The notes under the pieces: generated by a model
What the model was told of the DNA's origin: nothing
What the model saw: the letters and a program-made list of their open reading frames with translations, nothing else
Database searches by the model: none
NCBI RefSeq assembly: GCF_002803095.1
Contig: NZ_PGLR01000023.1
Span: 33,916 to 97,915, forward strand
DNA: 64,000 nt
Direction: 5' to 3'
DNA from: Pseudomonas sp. ZH-FAD
Lineage (GTDB): Bacteria > Pseudomonadota > Gammaproteobacteria > Pseudomonadales > Pseudomonadaceae
Shown here: positions 17,151 through 27,245 of the stretch, piece after piece
Position numbering within the stretch: position 1 is the stretch's first letter
Layout: each line of letters begins with the position of its first letter
Translations under genes and position numbers: made by a program

Positions 17151-17823
17151 CTTCGGCGGCCTTCCTGAAAGCCTCACCGAACGCGCTCGGCGCCGGCGGC
17201 GCGGGCGGCTCGGCAGGGCCGCTGCTGGCCAGGGTGAACCGCTGGCTCAGCGTCTGCCCCTGCACCTGCAGCTCGCCGGCGGCCTGCGGCAACAACTGCG
17301 GATTGCCCGGGTGCCAGAGGGTCACGGCGTAGCGGCCGGCCGGCAACCCGGCGATGGCCGCATGGCCGTTCTCGTCGCTGACGGCGAACCAGGGATCGTC
17401 GGTGACATAGATATAGCCGAGCATCCAGTCATGAATATTGCAGCCCAGCACCACCAGACCGGGCTTATCGAACAGCACCGGCTCGCTCGGCGTGCCCTGG
17501 TACAGGCGCAGCTCGAAACGCTTGGCCGGCGAGAAGGAGTAGACCTGGTGGCGGATATCGTCGCTGTTGGGGAAGGACACCAGGGTGCCGGTACGCACCG
17601 CCAGCACATGGGGCTGGAACTGCTTGTCGCGCTGATCCATGAGCGCCGGCGGTGGCGCCTGGGATGTGTCCAACGGGCCGCTCAGGCTGATCACCGCATC
17701 GGCCAGCGGCTGGCCGGCGGCGTCCAGCAGATCGGCGTGCAGCGCCGCGGCATGCGCCGGGCCGGGCAGGACCAGGGCGGCGAACAGAACGAGGGGAAGC
17801 AGGCAGGAATTGCGACCAGTCAT
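17137..17823 (-). CDS. Exported cupredoxin-like protein (methylamine-utilisation-type)
   Basis: A 228-residue exported protein with a signal peptide (CLLPLVLFAALVLPGPAHA). The central cupredoxin-like domain has candidate type-1 copper ligands in IRHQVYSF (His) and LGCNIHDWM (Cys, His, Met). A carboxypeptidase-regulatory-like beta domain (GHAAIAGLPAGRYAVTLWHPG) and a Pro/Ala-rich tail follow. The ATG at 17823 was chosen because it begins the signal peptide. It is first of the operon cupredoxin-like, GGDEF/EAL, DUF3034, globin. Similar proteins are annotated as methylamine utilisation proteins, but no methylamine genes are nearby. Confidence 0.8.
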   Translation of the reverse strand: MTGRNSCLLPLVLFAALVLPGPAHAAALHADLLDAAGQPLADAVISLSGPLDTSQAPPPALMDQRDKQFQPHVLAVRTGTLVSFPNSDDIRHQVYSFSPAKRFELRLYQGTPSEPVLFDKPGLVVLGCNIHDWMLGYIYVTDDPWFAVSDENGHAAIAGLPAGRYAVTLWHPGNPQLLPQAAGELQVQGQTLSQRFTLASSGPAEPPAPPAPSAFGEAFRKAAEDAAQ

Positions 17824-17961
17824 GCGCGACCCTTGGCCCGGGCAGGCGGCCGGGGCGTCCACAGGATTACATGCCATCTTGGCAACCGAGTTTGGCGTAC
17901 AGAATTGACAGCCTAGCTGGCCGGCAGCGAACCGGCCAGCGGCAATTGGCCAGCAGCGGCG

Positions 17962-18711
17962 CTATTCTCGGCGCAGGCGTTTCGGGGTCAGGCCCAGATA
18001 GCGGCGCATGGCAGTGGTCAGCGCACTCTGACTGGAGAAACCACATTCCTCGGCGATTCTTACCAACGGCAGGTTGCTCTCGCGCAGCATGCGCGCGGCG
18101 CGGTCGAGGCGAGTCTGGAGCAGGTACTGGTGTGGCGTGAGGCCGACGCTGTCCTTGAACTGGGCATGGAAGTGGCTGGGGCTCAGGCACATTTCGTGCG
18201 CCAGCTCGGCGACGCTGATGCGCCGCGCCAGGTGCTCGCCGATGTAATCATCCAGGCGCTGCAGATCCAGCGCCCCCTGCGGCTGCCGGCGCTGCTCGCC
18301 AAACAGACGCAGGTGCAGAGCACGGAGCAATACACCGCCGAGAGAACGCGCGAGGATGGAGTCGCTGCCGTAGCGCTCCAACTCTGCGCCGGCATAGCTC
18401 AGCAGGTGCTGAAAATCGACATCAAGGGCGGGATAACGCGGTGTTTCGAACAGACGGTGGAGCAGCTCCAGGTCTTCACTGGGGGTGTCCTGCTCGTCCA
18501 GGTCGAGAATCAGCATGCGGTTGTCGCCCATGCCGGCGAACTGGTGAGCGGCATCGCCCGGCACCAGGCAGGCGCGCATACGGCAGACTTCCCCACCGCG
18601 GCCGCCGACTTCGAATTCGGCGCGGCCGACCAGGGACATCACCAACTGGTGATGATCATGGGCATGTTCATGGGCCTGTTCATCCAGGCGGATCACACGG
18701 GCTTGCAGCAT
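17962..18711 (-). CDS. AraC-family transcriptional regulator
   Basis: A 249-residue regulator. A His-rich cupin-type N-terminus (AHEHAHDHHQLVM) is typical of AraC sensor domains with a small ligand or metal. The C-terminal double helix-turn-helix spans about residues 150-248, with VAELAHEMCLSPSHFHAQFKD and IAEECGFSSQSALTTAMRRYLG. It lies upstream of the cupredoxin-like operon in the same direction, about 140 bp away, but no operon link is proven. Target unknown. Confidence 0.88.
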   Translation of the reverse strand: MLQARVIRLDEQAHEHAHDHHQLVMSLVGRAEFEVGGRGGEVCRMRACLVPGDAAHQFAGMGDNRMLILDLDEQDTPSEDLELLHRLFETPRYPALDVDFQHLLSYAGAELERYGSDSILARSLGGVLLRALHLRLFGEQRRQPQGALDLQRLDDYIGEHLARRISVAELAHEMCLSPSHFHAQFKDSVGLTPHQYLLQTRLDRAARMLRESNLPLVRIAEECGFSSQSALTTAMRRYLGLTPKRLRRE

Positions 18712-18956
18712 CGCAAAAGACTGGCGGCACGAAACAAGGGTTGCACTTTACTCCTTTCCAAGGGAAAACGCCGCAACCACCTATCAGTGAAATGGTTGCA
18801 CCTATAGCAACCAGCGCACCAATTCGCAGCTCTGGACAGCTTCAGGCCCTATTACCGTGCACCCGATCAATCCCGCTGAACCGCATTACACAACCTCCGA
18901 CGAATGGCAGGAGAGTTGCTTCGCTACTCTCGACCGCCCCTGACAAGCGAACCCCG

Positions 18957-19661
18957 ATGAGCGATGCCGCCCTCATTTTTCTGACCCTGCTGGTCGCGCT
19001 GCTCACACTGAGCTACTGGCTCACCCACCGCGCGGAAAATCGCCAGTTGAAAGCCAGCAAACAGGCGGACACCGAGATCGTGCAGCGCTGCCTCGACCTG
19101 CTTCAGGCCCTGCAGAAACATCGTGGGCTGGGCGCGCAGCAGGACGCCGCGAGCCTCGCGCAGCGCAATACGCAGGCGCAGCAGCTGGATCAGCTCTGGC
19201 TGAACTGGCCCGGCGCCAGCATGCAACTACCTCCCCTGCAGCAACACTGGCCGCAGTTGCGCCGCAAACCCGCCGACTTCGATGCCCACTGCCGACTGAT
19301 CGAAACACTGCTGACGGTGATCGAACAACTCGAAGATCGCCTCTACCGTCAACATCACCCCAGAATTCGCGGGCTTGGCGAGGCCTGCCGCTCGCTCGAA
19401 GACCTTGCCAGGCTGCGTGGCCTGGCGGTACGCGCGGCCAATTACGAGCGCTGCCCGCCAGGCCTGCAGATGCAACTGCGCTTTCTCTGCAACCGCATGC
19501 TCGATCAGGAGCAGGACTCGCATCTGCTCGCGCTGATCGAGCGTCTGCAGAGTGACCTGATCGAGTCGGCGCAGATTCGCCTGGCACCCGGTGAGTGCTT
19601 CGCCCTGCTCACCCCACTGATCGAGCAGCGCCTGCAAGGCATTCGCCTGAGCCTCGACTGA
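18957..19661 (+). CDS. Hypothetical single-pass membrane protein, possible NIT-like helical domain
   Basis: A 234-residue protein with one N-terminal membrane segment (LIFLTLLVALLTLSYWL, about 5-22) and an all-helical cytosolic part. The stretch LLQALQKHRGLGAQ resembles the LQKERG motif of nitrate- and nitrite-sensing (NIT) domains. The ATG at 18957 begins the membrane segment; a longer in-frame reading exists but crosses noncoding sequence. It lies just upstream of asrA, in the same direction. The asrA heat-shock-type promoter starts only 4 bp beyond its stop, so asrA is separately controlled. Function not recognised with certainty. Confidence 0.6.
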   Translation: MSDAALIFLTLLVALLTLSYWLTHRAENRQLKASKQADTEIVQRCLDLLQALQKHRGLGAQQDAASLAQRNTQAQQLDQLWLNWPGASMQLPPLQQHWPQLRRKPADFDAHCRLIETLLTVIEQLEDRLYRQHHPRIRGLGEACRSLEDLARLRGLAVRAANYERCPPGLQMQLRFLCNRMLDQEQDSHLLALIERLQSDLIESAQIRLAPGECFALLTPLIEQRLQGIRLSLD

Positions 19662-19665
19662 AACA

Positions 19666-19693
19666 TTGAAAAAATCCTGCACTCGCCCCATGT
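19666..19693 (+). promoter_or_regulatory. Sigma-32 (heat-shock) type promoter for asrA
   Basis: TTGAAA (19666-19671), a 14-bp spacer and CCCCATGT (19686-19693) match the RpoH consensus (CTTGAAA, about 11-16 bp, CCCCATNT) closely. It lies about 30 bp before the asrA start. Confidence 0.75.
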
Positions 19694-19722
19694 AGCAACC
19701 AACGTACACGCAAAGGTGCTCC

Positions 19723-22119
19723 ATGAACGATCAGGACAACACCCCCGAAGCTGTCGAAGTTCACGTCAAGGCCGATAGCACCGGCCTGGTACTGCCCGCA
19801 CAGCAGTTGCCGGACAAGCTCTACATCATCCCCATCCACAACCGCCCGTTCTTTCCGGCGCAGGTGCTGCCAGTCATGGTCAACCAGCAGCCCTGGGGCC
19901 GCACGCTGACGCGCGTCGGCAATACCGAGCACAAATGCCTGGCGGTGTTCTTCGTCGACACCCCGCCGGACGAACATGGCGAGTTCGACCTCGATACCCT
20001 GCCAGAGCACGGTACGCTGGTGCGTGTACATCACGTCAGCGAGGAAGGCGGCAAACTGCAGTTCGTCGCCCAAGGTCTGACCCGCGTGCGCATTCGCGGC
20101 TGGCTGAGCCGCCGCGGTCCGTACCTGGCCGAAGTGGAATATCCACAGCCGCCAAACGATCCGCGTGACGAGGTCAAGGCCTACGGCATGGCGCTGATCA
20201 ATGCGATCAAGGAGCTGCTGCCGCTCAACCCGCTGTACAGCGAGGAGCTGAAGAACTACCTCAATCGCTTCAGCCCCAACGACCCGTCGCCACTCACCGA
20301 CTTCGCCGCCGCCCTGACCACCGCCTCCGGCCAGGAGCTGCAGGAAGTGCTGGATACCGTGCCCATGCTCAAGCGCATGGAAAAGGTGCTGCCGCTGCTG
20401 CGCAAGGAAGTGGAGGTCGGCCGTCTGCAGAAGGAGCTGTCGGCCGAGGTCAACAAGCAGATCGGCGAACGCCAACGCGAATTTTTCCTCAAGGAGCAGC
20501 TCAAGCTGATCCAGCAGGAGCTGGGCATCAGCAAGGATGACAAGAGTGCCGATCGTGAGGAATTCCTCGCCCGCCTCGAAGGCAAGACCCTACCCGCACC
20601 GGCCCAGAAGCGCATCGACGAGGAGCTGAACAAGCTGTCGATCCTCGAGACCGGTTCGCCGGAATACGCCGTCACGCGCAACTACCTGGACTGGGCCACC
20701 GCCCTGCCCTGGGGCGTTCACGGCGAGGACAAGCTCGATCTGGGCCGTGCGCGCAAGGTGCTGGACAAGCACCACGCCGGCATGGACGACATCAAGCAGC
20801 GCATCACCGAATTTCTTGCCGTGGGTGCCTTCAAGGGCGAGATCGCCGGCTCCATCGTGCTGCTGGTCGGCCCGCCCGGCGTGGGCAAGACCAGCATCGG
20901 CAAGTCCATCGCCGAATCCCTCGGCCGGCCGTTCTATCGCTTCTCGGTGGGCGGGATGCGTGACGAAGCGGAGATCAAGGGCCATCGCCGCACCTACATC
21001 GGTGCCATGCCCGGCAAGCTGGTGCAGGCGCTGAAGGAAGCCGAGGTGATGAACCCGGTGATCATGCTCGACGAGATCGACAAGATGGGCACCAGCTACC
21101 AGGGCGACCCGGCCTCGGCGCTGCTGGAAACACTCGATCCGGAGCAGAACGTCGAATTCCTTGACCACTATCTGGATCTGCGCCTGGATCTGTCCAAGGT
21201 GTTGTTCGTGTGCACCGCCAACACCCTCGACTCCATCCCCGGGCCGCTGCTCGACCGCATGGAAGTGATCCGCCTGTCCGGTTACATCACCGAGGAAAAA
21301 CTGGCCATCGCCAAGCGCCACCTGTGGCCCAAGCAGTTGGAGAAAGCTGGCGTGCCGAAGGCGCGCCTGTCCATCAGTGACGCCGCCTTGCGCGCAGTGA
21401 TCGAAGGCTATGCTCGCGAGGCCGGCGTGCGCCAGCTGGAGAAACAACTGGGCAAGCTGGTGCGCAAGTCGGTGGTGAAGCTGCTGGAGGATCCCGAGGC
21501 GAAGATCCGCATCGGCGCCAAGGATCTGGAAGACGCACTCGGCATGCCGGTGTTCCGCAACGAGCGGGTGCTGGCCGGTACCGGAGTGATCACCGGCCTG
21601 GCCTGGACCAGCATGGGCGGCGCCACCCTGCCGATCGAGGCGACGCGCATCCACACGCTCAATCGCGGCTTCAAGCTTACCGGCCAGCTCGGCGAGGTGA
21701 TGAAGGAATCGGCGGAGATCGCCTACAGCTACGTCAGCTCGCACCTCAAGCAGTTCGGCGGCGACCCGACCTTCTTCGACCAGGCCTTCGTCCACCTGCA
21801 CGTGCCGGAAGGCGCCACGCCCAAGGACGGCCCCAGCGCCGGCATCACCATGGCCAGCGCCCTGCTCTCCCTGGCGCGCAACCAGGCGCCGAAGAAGGGC
21901 GTGGCCATGACCGGCGAGCTGACCCTGACCGGCCAGGTGCTGCCCATCGGTGGCGTGCGTGAGAAGGTGATCGCGGCGCGGCGGCAGAAGATCTTCGAGC
22001 TGATCCTGCCGGAGGCCAACCGCGGCAGTTACGAGGAACTGCCGGACTACCTCAAGGAAGGCCTGACGGTGCACTTCGCCAAGCGTTATGGCGATGTGGC
22101 CAAGGTGTTGTTCGACTAA
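19723..22119 (+). CDS. asrA: Lon-type ATP-dependent protease AsrA
   Basis: A Lon-family serine protease of 798 residues. An N-terminal LON substrate domain (about 30-230) precedes a helical linker. The AAA+ module has Walker A GPPGVGKTS (about 382-390) and Walker B VIMLDEIDKM. The C-terminal Ser-Lys protease domain has Ser in PKDGPSAG (about 705) and Lys in GVREKVIAA (about 748). It is not the canonical Lon; length and start match the second Pseudomonas Lon homologue, reported in P. aeruginosa to induce the heat-shock response and affect aminoglycoside resistance. The upstream sigma-32-type promoter fits. The icp-like gene follows, as I recall in P. aeruginosa. Confidence 0.88.
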   Translation: MNDQDNTPEAVEVHVKADSTGLVLPAQQLPDKLYIIPIHNRPFFPAQVLPVMVNQQPWGRTLTRVGNTEHKCLAVFFVDTPPDEHGEFDLDTLPEHGTLVRVHHVSEEGGKLQFVAQGLTRVRIRGWLSRRGPYLAEVEYPQPPNDPRDEVKAYGMALINAIKELLPLNPLYSEELKNYLNRFSPNDPSPLTDFAAALTTASGQELQEVLDTVPMLKRMEKVLPLLRKEVEVGRLQKELSAEVNKQIGERQREFFLKEQLKLIQQELGISKDDKSADREEFLARLEGKTLPAPAQKRIDEELNKLSILETGSPEYAVTRNYLDWATALPWGVHGEDKLDLGRARKVLDKHHAGMDDIKQRITEFLAVGAFKGEIAGSIVLLVGPPGVGKTSIGKSIAESLGRPFYRFSVGGMRDEAEIKGHRRTYIGAMPGKLVQALKEAEVMNPVIMLDEIDKMGTSYQGDPASALLETLDPEQNVEFLDHYLDLRLDLSKVLFVCTANTLDSIPGPLLDRMEVIRLSGYITEEKLAIAKRHLWPKQLEKAGVPKARLSISDAALRAVIEGYAREAGVRQLEKQLGKLVRKSVVKLLEDPEAKIRIGAKDLEDALGMPVFRNERVLAGTGVITGLAWTSMGGATLPIEATRIHTLNRGFKLTGQLGEVMKESAEIAYSYVSSHLKQFGGDPTFFDQAFVHLHVPEGATPKDGPSAGITMASALLSLARNQAPKKGVAMTGELTLTGQVLPIGGVREKVIAARRQKIFELILPEANRGSYEELPDYLKEGLTVHFAKRYGDVAKVLFD

Positions 22120-22130
22120 CACCACAAAGA

Positions 22131-22199
22131 TCGCCGCTGAAGCGCCTCCCACAGAGCACATCCTGATCACGCTCTCGTGGGAGGGGCTTTAGCCGCGAC
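22131..22199. repeat. REP-like inverted repeat after asrA
   Basis: TCGCCGCTGAAGCGCCTCCCAC (22131-22152) faces GTGGGAGGGGCTTTAGCCGCGA (22177-22198). The same left half recurs at 22729-22750. It can form a long hairpin directly after asrA and may act as a terminator or mRNA stabiliser. Confidence 0.75.
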
Positions 22200-22274
22200 G
22201 GTATATGCAACCAGGTCGCGCCAGGCAAGCCGATGCGGCTATGCTGGGCCAGGTTTCGTCGACTGGAGTTCGTC

Positions 22275-22667
22275 ATGCACGCCACCTTGCGCCTGCTTAC
22301 CCTGCCCGCCCTGGCCCTGCTTACGGCCTGCGCCCATCAATCCGGCACGCTGGAATTGAAGAAGGACAGGCAGTGCCCGCTGACGCTGAACAAGGGCCAG
22401 CAACTGATTCTCAGCCTGCCCAGCAACCCCACCACCGGCTTTCGCTGGGAAGTCCGTGATGGCGCGGCGAACGTGCTGCAAAGCCTCGGCCCCGAGGTGT
22501 ACAGCAATCCCGAAGACGCCGGGCTGGTGGGCGCTGGCGGCATTTCCACCTGGCGCTTCACAGCGCGCGAGCCAGGCGAAGGTCGCTTGCTGCTGACCTA
22601 CCAGCAGCCGTGGGAGCAGAACGTGCCGCCTGCAGAAACCTTCGAGTGTGAATTGCGGGTGAAGTGA
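22275..22667 (+). CDS. Chagasin-like inhibitor of cysteine peptidases, lipoprotein
   Basis: A 130-residue lipoprotein (signal LRLLTLPALALLTAC, lipobox LTAC). The chagasin/ICP fold motifs are present: NPTTGF (loop L2), GAGG (L4) and QQPW (L6-like). The family inhibits papain-type cysteine peptidases, and the bacterial version would be anchored in the envelope. The ATG at 22275 begins the signal. It is flanked by REP elements and follows asrA, an order I recall from P. aeruginosa. No cognate papain-type peptidase is encoded in the window. Confidence 0.85.
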   Translation: MHATLRLLTLPALALLTACAHQSGTLELKKDRQCPLTLNKGQQLILSLPSNPTTGFRWEVRDGAANVLQSLGPEVYSNPEDAGLVGAGGISTWRFTAREPGEGRLLLTYQQPWEQNVPPAETFECELRVK

Positions 22668-22691
22668 AATAGCCGCGCATGGTACGGCTTC

Positions 22692-22751
22692 TGTGAGAGG
22701 GGCTTCAGCTGCGACGACTCGAAGTCAGTCGCCGCTGAAGCGCCTCCCACA
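22692..22751. repeat. REP-like inverted repeat between icp-like gene and ABC permease
   Basis: TGTGAGAGGGGCTTCAGCTGCGAC (22692-22715) faces GTCGCCGCTGAAGCGCCTCCCACA (22728-22751). This is the same family as the element at 22131-22199. It lies between convergent genes and probably separates their transcripts. Confidence 0.75.
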
Positions 22752-22766
22752 AAACTCCGCCCGGCA

Positions 22767-23528
22767 TCAGCTCTTGAGCCGGTAACCGGTCTTGAAGATC
22801 CAGCCCACCAGCAAGATGCATAGCGCCAGAAAGCCCAGCACCATGGCCAGGCTGACGCCGACATTGACGTCGGACACGCCGTAGAAGCTCCAGCGGAATG
22901 CGCTGATCAGGTACACCACCGGATTGAACAGGGTCACCGTCTGCCAGGCCGGCGGCAGCATGCTGATGGAGTAGAAGGCGCCGCCGAGGAAGGTCAACGG
23001 CGTGACGATCAGCGCCGGGACGATCTGCAGCTTCTCCCAGCCATCGGCCCACACGCCGATGATGAAGCCGAACAGGCTGAAGGTCAGCGCGGTCAGCACC
23101 AGGAACGCCGCCATCCAGATGGGGTGCTGAATCTCGAAATCGACGAACAGCCTGGCGGTGAGCAGGATGATCAGGCCGAGGATCACCGACTTGGTCGCCG
23201 CCGCGCCGACATAGCCGACGAGGATTTCCAGGTAGGACACCGGCGCCGACAACAGCTCGTAGATGCTCCCCGAGTACTTGGGCATGTAGATGCCGAACGA
23301 GGCGTTGGAAATGCTTTCGGTCAGCAGCGCCAGCATGATCAGGCCGGGAATGATGAAGGCACCATAACTGACGCCCTGCACCTGGGTCATGCTCGAACCG
23401 ATGGCCGAGCCGAACACCACAAAATACAGCGAGGTGCTGATCACCGGTGTGGCGATGCTCTGCAGCAGGGTGCGCCAGGTGCGCGCCAGCTCGAACAGGT
23501 AGATGGCCTTGATGGCGTACAGGTTCAT
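22767..23528 (-). CDS. yadH: ABC-2 type exporter permease (YadH-like)
   Basis: A 253-residue inner-membrane permease with six predicted membrane segments. The ABC-2 pattern is visible in VSYGAFIIPGLIMLALLTESISN and TPLTFLGGAFYSISMLPPAWQ. The ATG at 23528 has a good Shine-Dalgarno (GGAGA, 7 bp spacing) and is preferred to a TTG two codons upstream. It pairs with the ATPase gene upstream, separated by a 120-bp palindromic repeat. E. coli YadGH substrate is unknown; assignment as a pair is solid, substrate is not. Confidence 0.88.
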   Translation of the reverse strand: MNLYAIKAIYLFELARTWRTLLQSIATPVISTSLYFVVFGSAIGSSMTQVQGVSYGAFIIPGLIMLALLTESISNASFGIYMPKYSGSIYELLSAPVSYLEILVGYVGAAATKSVILGLIILLTARLFVDFEIQHPIWMAAFLVLTALTFSLFGFIIGVWADGWEKLQIVPALIVTPLTFLGGAFYSISMLPPAWQTVTLFNPVVYLISAFRWSFYGVSDVNVGVSLAMVLGFLALCILLVGWIFKTGYRLKS

Positions 23529-23553
23529 GCGCAAATCTCCATTTCAGGGCGCT

Positions 23554-23673
23554 GAGAAGCGTAGCGAGCGAAGGTCAGGCAAGGCGAAATCGGGCGAGGC
23601 CGCGGAGTGTACGCGCTGTACATGAGCAGGCCGAGCCTGATTTCAACGCAGCCTGGGCGAGCGCAGTAGCTTC

Positions 23674-23675
<2 letters not shown>
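23554..23675. repeat. About 120-bp imperfect palindromic repeat between yadG- and yadH-like genes
   Basis: Outer arms GAGAAGC (23554-23560) and GCTTCTC (23669-23675) enclose a long imperfect inverted repeat. Inner arms meet at GTAC-GCGCT-GTAC, and the AGGC..CGAAATCGGGCGAGGCC side matches the complement of GGCCGAGCCTGATTTC..GCCT. It resembles a dispersed pseudomonad intergenic repeat. Its right arm overlaps the stop codon of the ATPase gene. In an operon it could lower downstream expression or stabilise the upstream mRNA. Confidence 0.75.
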
Positions 23676-24597
<922 letters not shown>

Positions 24598-24810
24598 GGT
24601 GAGAGTCCTTGCCTGCGGAAAACATCACAGTTTACAGGGCATGAGACACCGACATCAGCGCACAGGAGAAAAAACGGCGCACTTGTGGTGCGCCGGGGAT
24701 GCGGCAGTGAGTTAGAAAACGATTACAGCGCTTGTGGCGATGTAACGATAGGCCAGGCTGCAGATGCCGCCCGGCGTATTCAGCGGCCTTTCATGAATGC
24801 ACGCGAAGCC

Positions 24811-24861
24811 GTAGGGCGGGTGAAACCCGCCGCGTTGATTGGCGGGTTGCACCCGCCCTAC
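24811..24861. repeat. Inverted repeat (GTAGGGCGGGT family)
   Basis: GTAGGGCGGGTGAAACCCGCC faces GGCGGGTTGCACCCGCCCTAC across a 9-bp spacer. It lies between two minus-strand genes, immediately 3' of the hydroxyacid dehydrogenase gene whose stop it touches, so it may terminate that transcript. Confidence 0.75.
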
Positions 24862-25799
24862 AACGGAGTCACTAACCTGCCGGTGGCGATGAAGGCGCGC
24901 AGGTTGTCCAGCACCAGATCGGCCATCTGCTGGCGCGTCTCGACACTGGCGCTACCGATGTGCGGCAACAGCACCACGTTGTCCAGCTCGCGCAACGCCG
25001 CCGGCACCTGGGGTTCGCGCTCGTAGACGTCCAGCCCGGCGCCGCCGATCACCTTCTGCTGCAAGGCCGTGATCAGTGCGGCCTCATCGACCACCGAACC
25101 ACGTGCGACGTTGACAAGAAAGCCATCCGGGCCCAGCGCTTCGAGCACCTCGGCGTTGATCAGGTGATGGGTGGCCTTACCGCCCGGGCAGGTCAGCACC
25201 AGGAAATCCGCCCAGCGCGCCAGCGCCAGCAGATCCGGCTCATGCTGGTAAGGGCTGCCCTCGACCGGCCGGCGATTATGGTAACGCATCGGCATGGAAA
25301 ACCCCGAAGCCCGCAGTGCCACCGCCTCGCCGATGCGGCCGAGACCGACGATACCCAGGCGCTTGCCGCTGACCCGTCGCGCCAGCGGGAAACCCGTGGT
25401 GCTGTTCCAGGCGCCGCTGCGCACGAAGCGATCCGCCTCGGACAGGCGCCGCGCGCTGTCGATCATCAGGCCCATTGCCAGGTCGGCCACGCAGTCGTTG
25501 AGCACGTCCGGCGTGGTGCTGAGCACGATGCCGCGATCCCGCAGCAGCTCCAGCGGATAGGGATCGTAGCCGACACCGAAACTGCAGATGGCGCGCAGAT
25601 TCGGCAGCAGCGCCAGCTGCTCAGCCGTACAGCCGAAACGTGCCGAGGACACCATGTAAATGAACTGCTCGCCCTGCTCACGCAGGAACGCCAGCGGCTC
25701 GGCCTGTTGCCACAGCGCACTGACCTCGTATTGCTCAGCCAGCTCGCGGTTGAAACGCTCGCTCAGCGGGCCGATCTGCAGCACCTTGGGTTTGCTCAT
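24858..25799 (-). CDS. D-isomer 2-hydroxyacid dehydrogenase (glyoxylate/hydroxypyruvate reductase-like)
   Basis: NAD(P)H-dependent oxidoreductase of 313 residues. The Rossmann glycine motif is GIVGLGRIG. The catalytic triad is visible: Arg in NVARGS, Glu in DVYEREP and His in PHIGSAS. The start has a strong Shine-Dalgarno (GGAGG). It is downstream of, and co-oriented with, the FAD oxidase and garD genes, so it likely belongs to the aldarate operon. It could act on glyoxylate, hydroxypyruvate, tartronate semialdehyde or a 2-keto acid; I cannot choose. Confidence 0.85.
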   Translation of the reverse strand: MSKPKVLQIGPLSERFNRELAEQYEVSALWQQAEPLAFLREQGEQFIYMVSSARFGCTAEQLALLPNLRAICSFGVGYDPYPLELLRDRGIVLSTTPDVLNDCVADLAMGLMIDSARRLSEADRFVRSGAWNSTTGFPLARRVSGKRLGIVGLGRIGEAVALRASGFSMPMRYHNRRPVEGSPYQHEPDLLALARWADFLVLTCPGGKATHHLINAEVLEALGPDGFLVNVARGSVVDEAALITALQQKVIGGAGLDVYEREPQVPAALRELDNVVLLPHIGSASVETRQQMADLVLDNLRAFIATGRLVTPL

Positions 25800-25825
25800 G
25801 GATCCTCCTGTTTGGATCGTGCGAT

Positions 25826-27244
<1,419 letters not shown>

Positions 27245-27245
27245 C

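Noticed and set aside
15651..17168. Long plus-strand reading frame opposite the GGDEF/EAL gene
   Set aside because: Composition (Q, G, A, R and H rich) is typical of an antisense frame; the minus-strand gene has full catalytic motifs.
20590..22170. Long minus-strand reading frame opposite asrA
   Set aside because: His/Gly/Gln-rich antisense artefact without recognisable domains.
22131..22751. Possible CRISPR-like repeats around the icp-like gene
   Set aside because: Repeats are palindromic, few, irregularly spaced and flank a gene; they are REP elements, not a CRISPR array.
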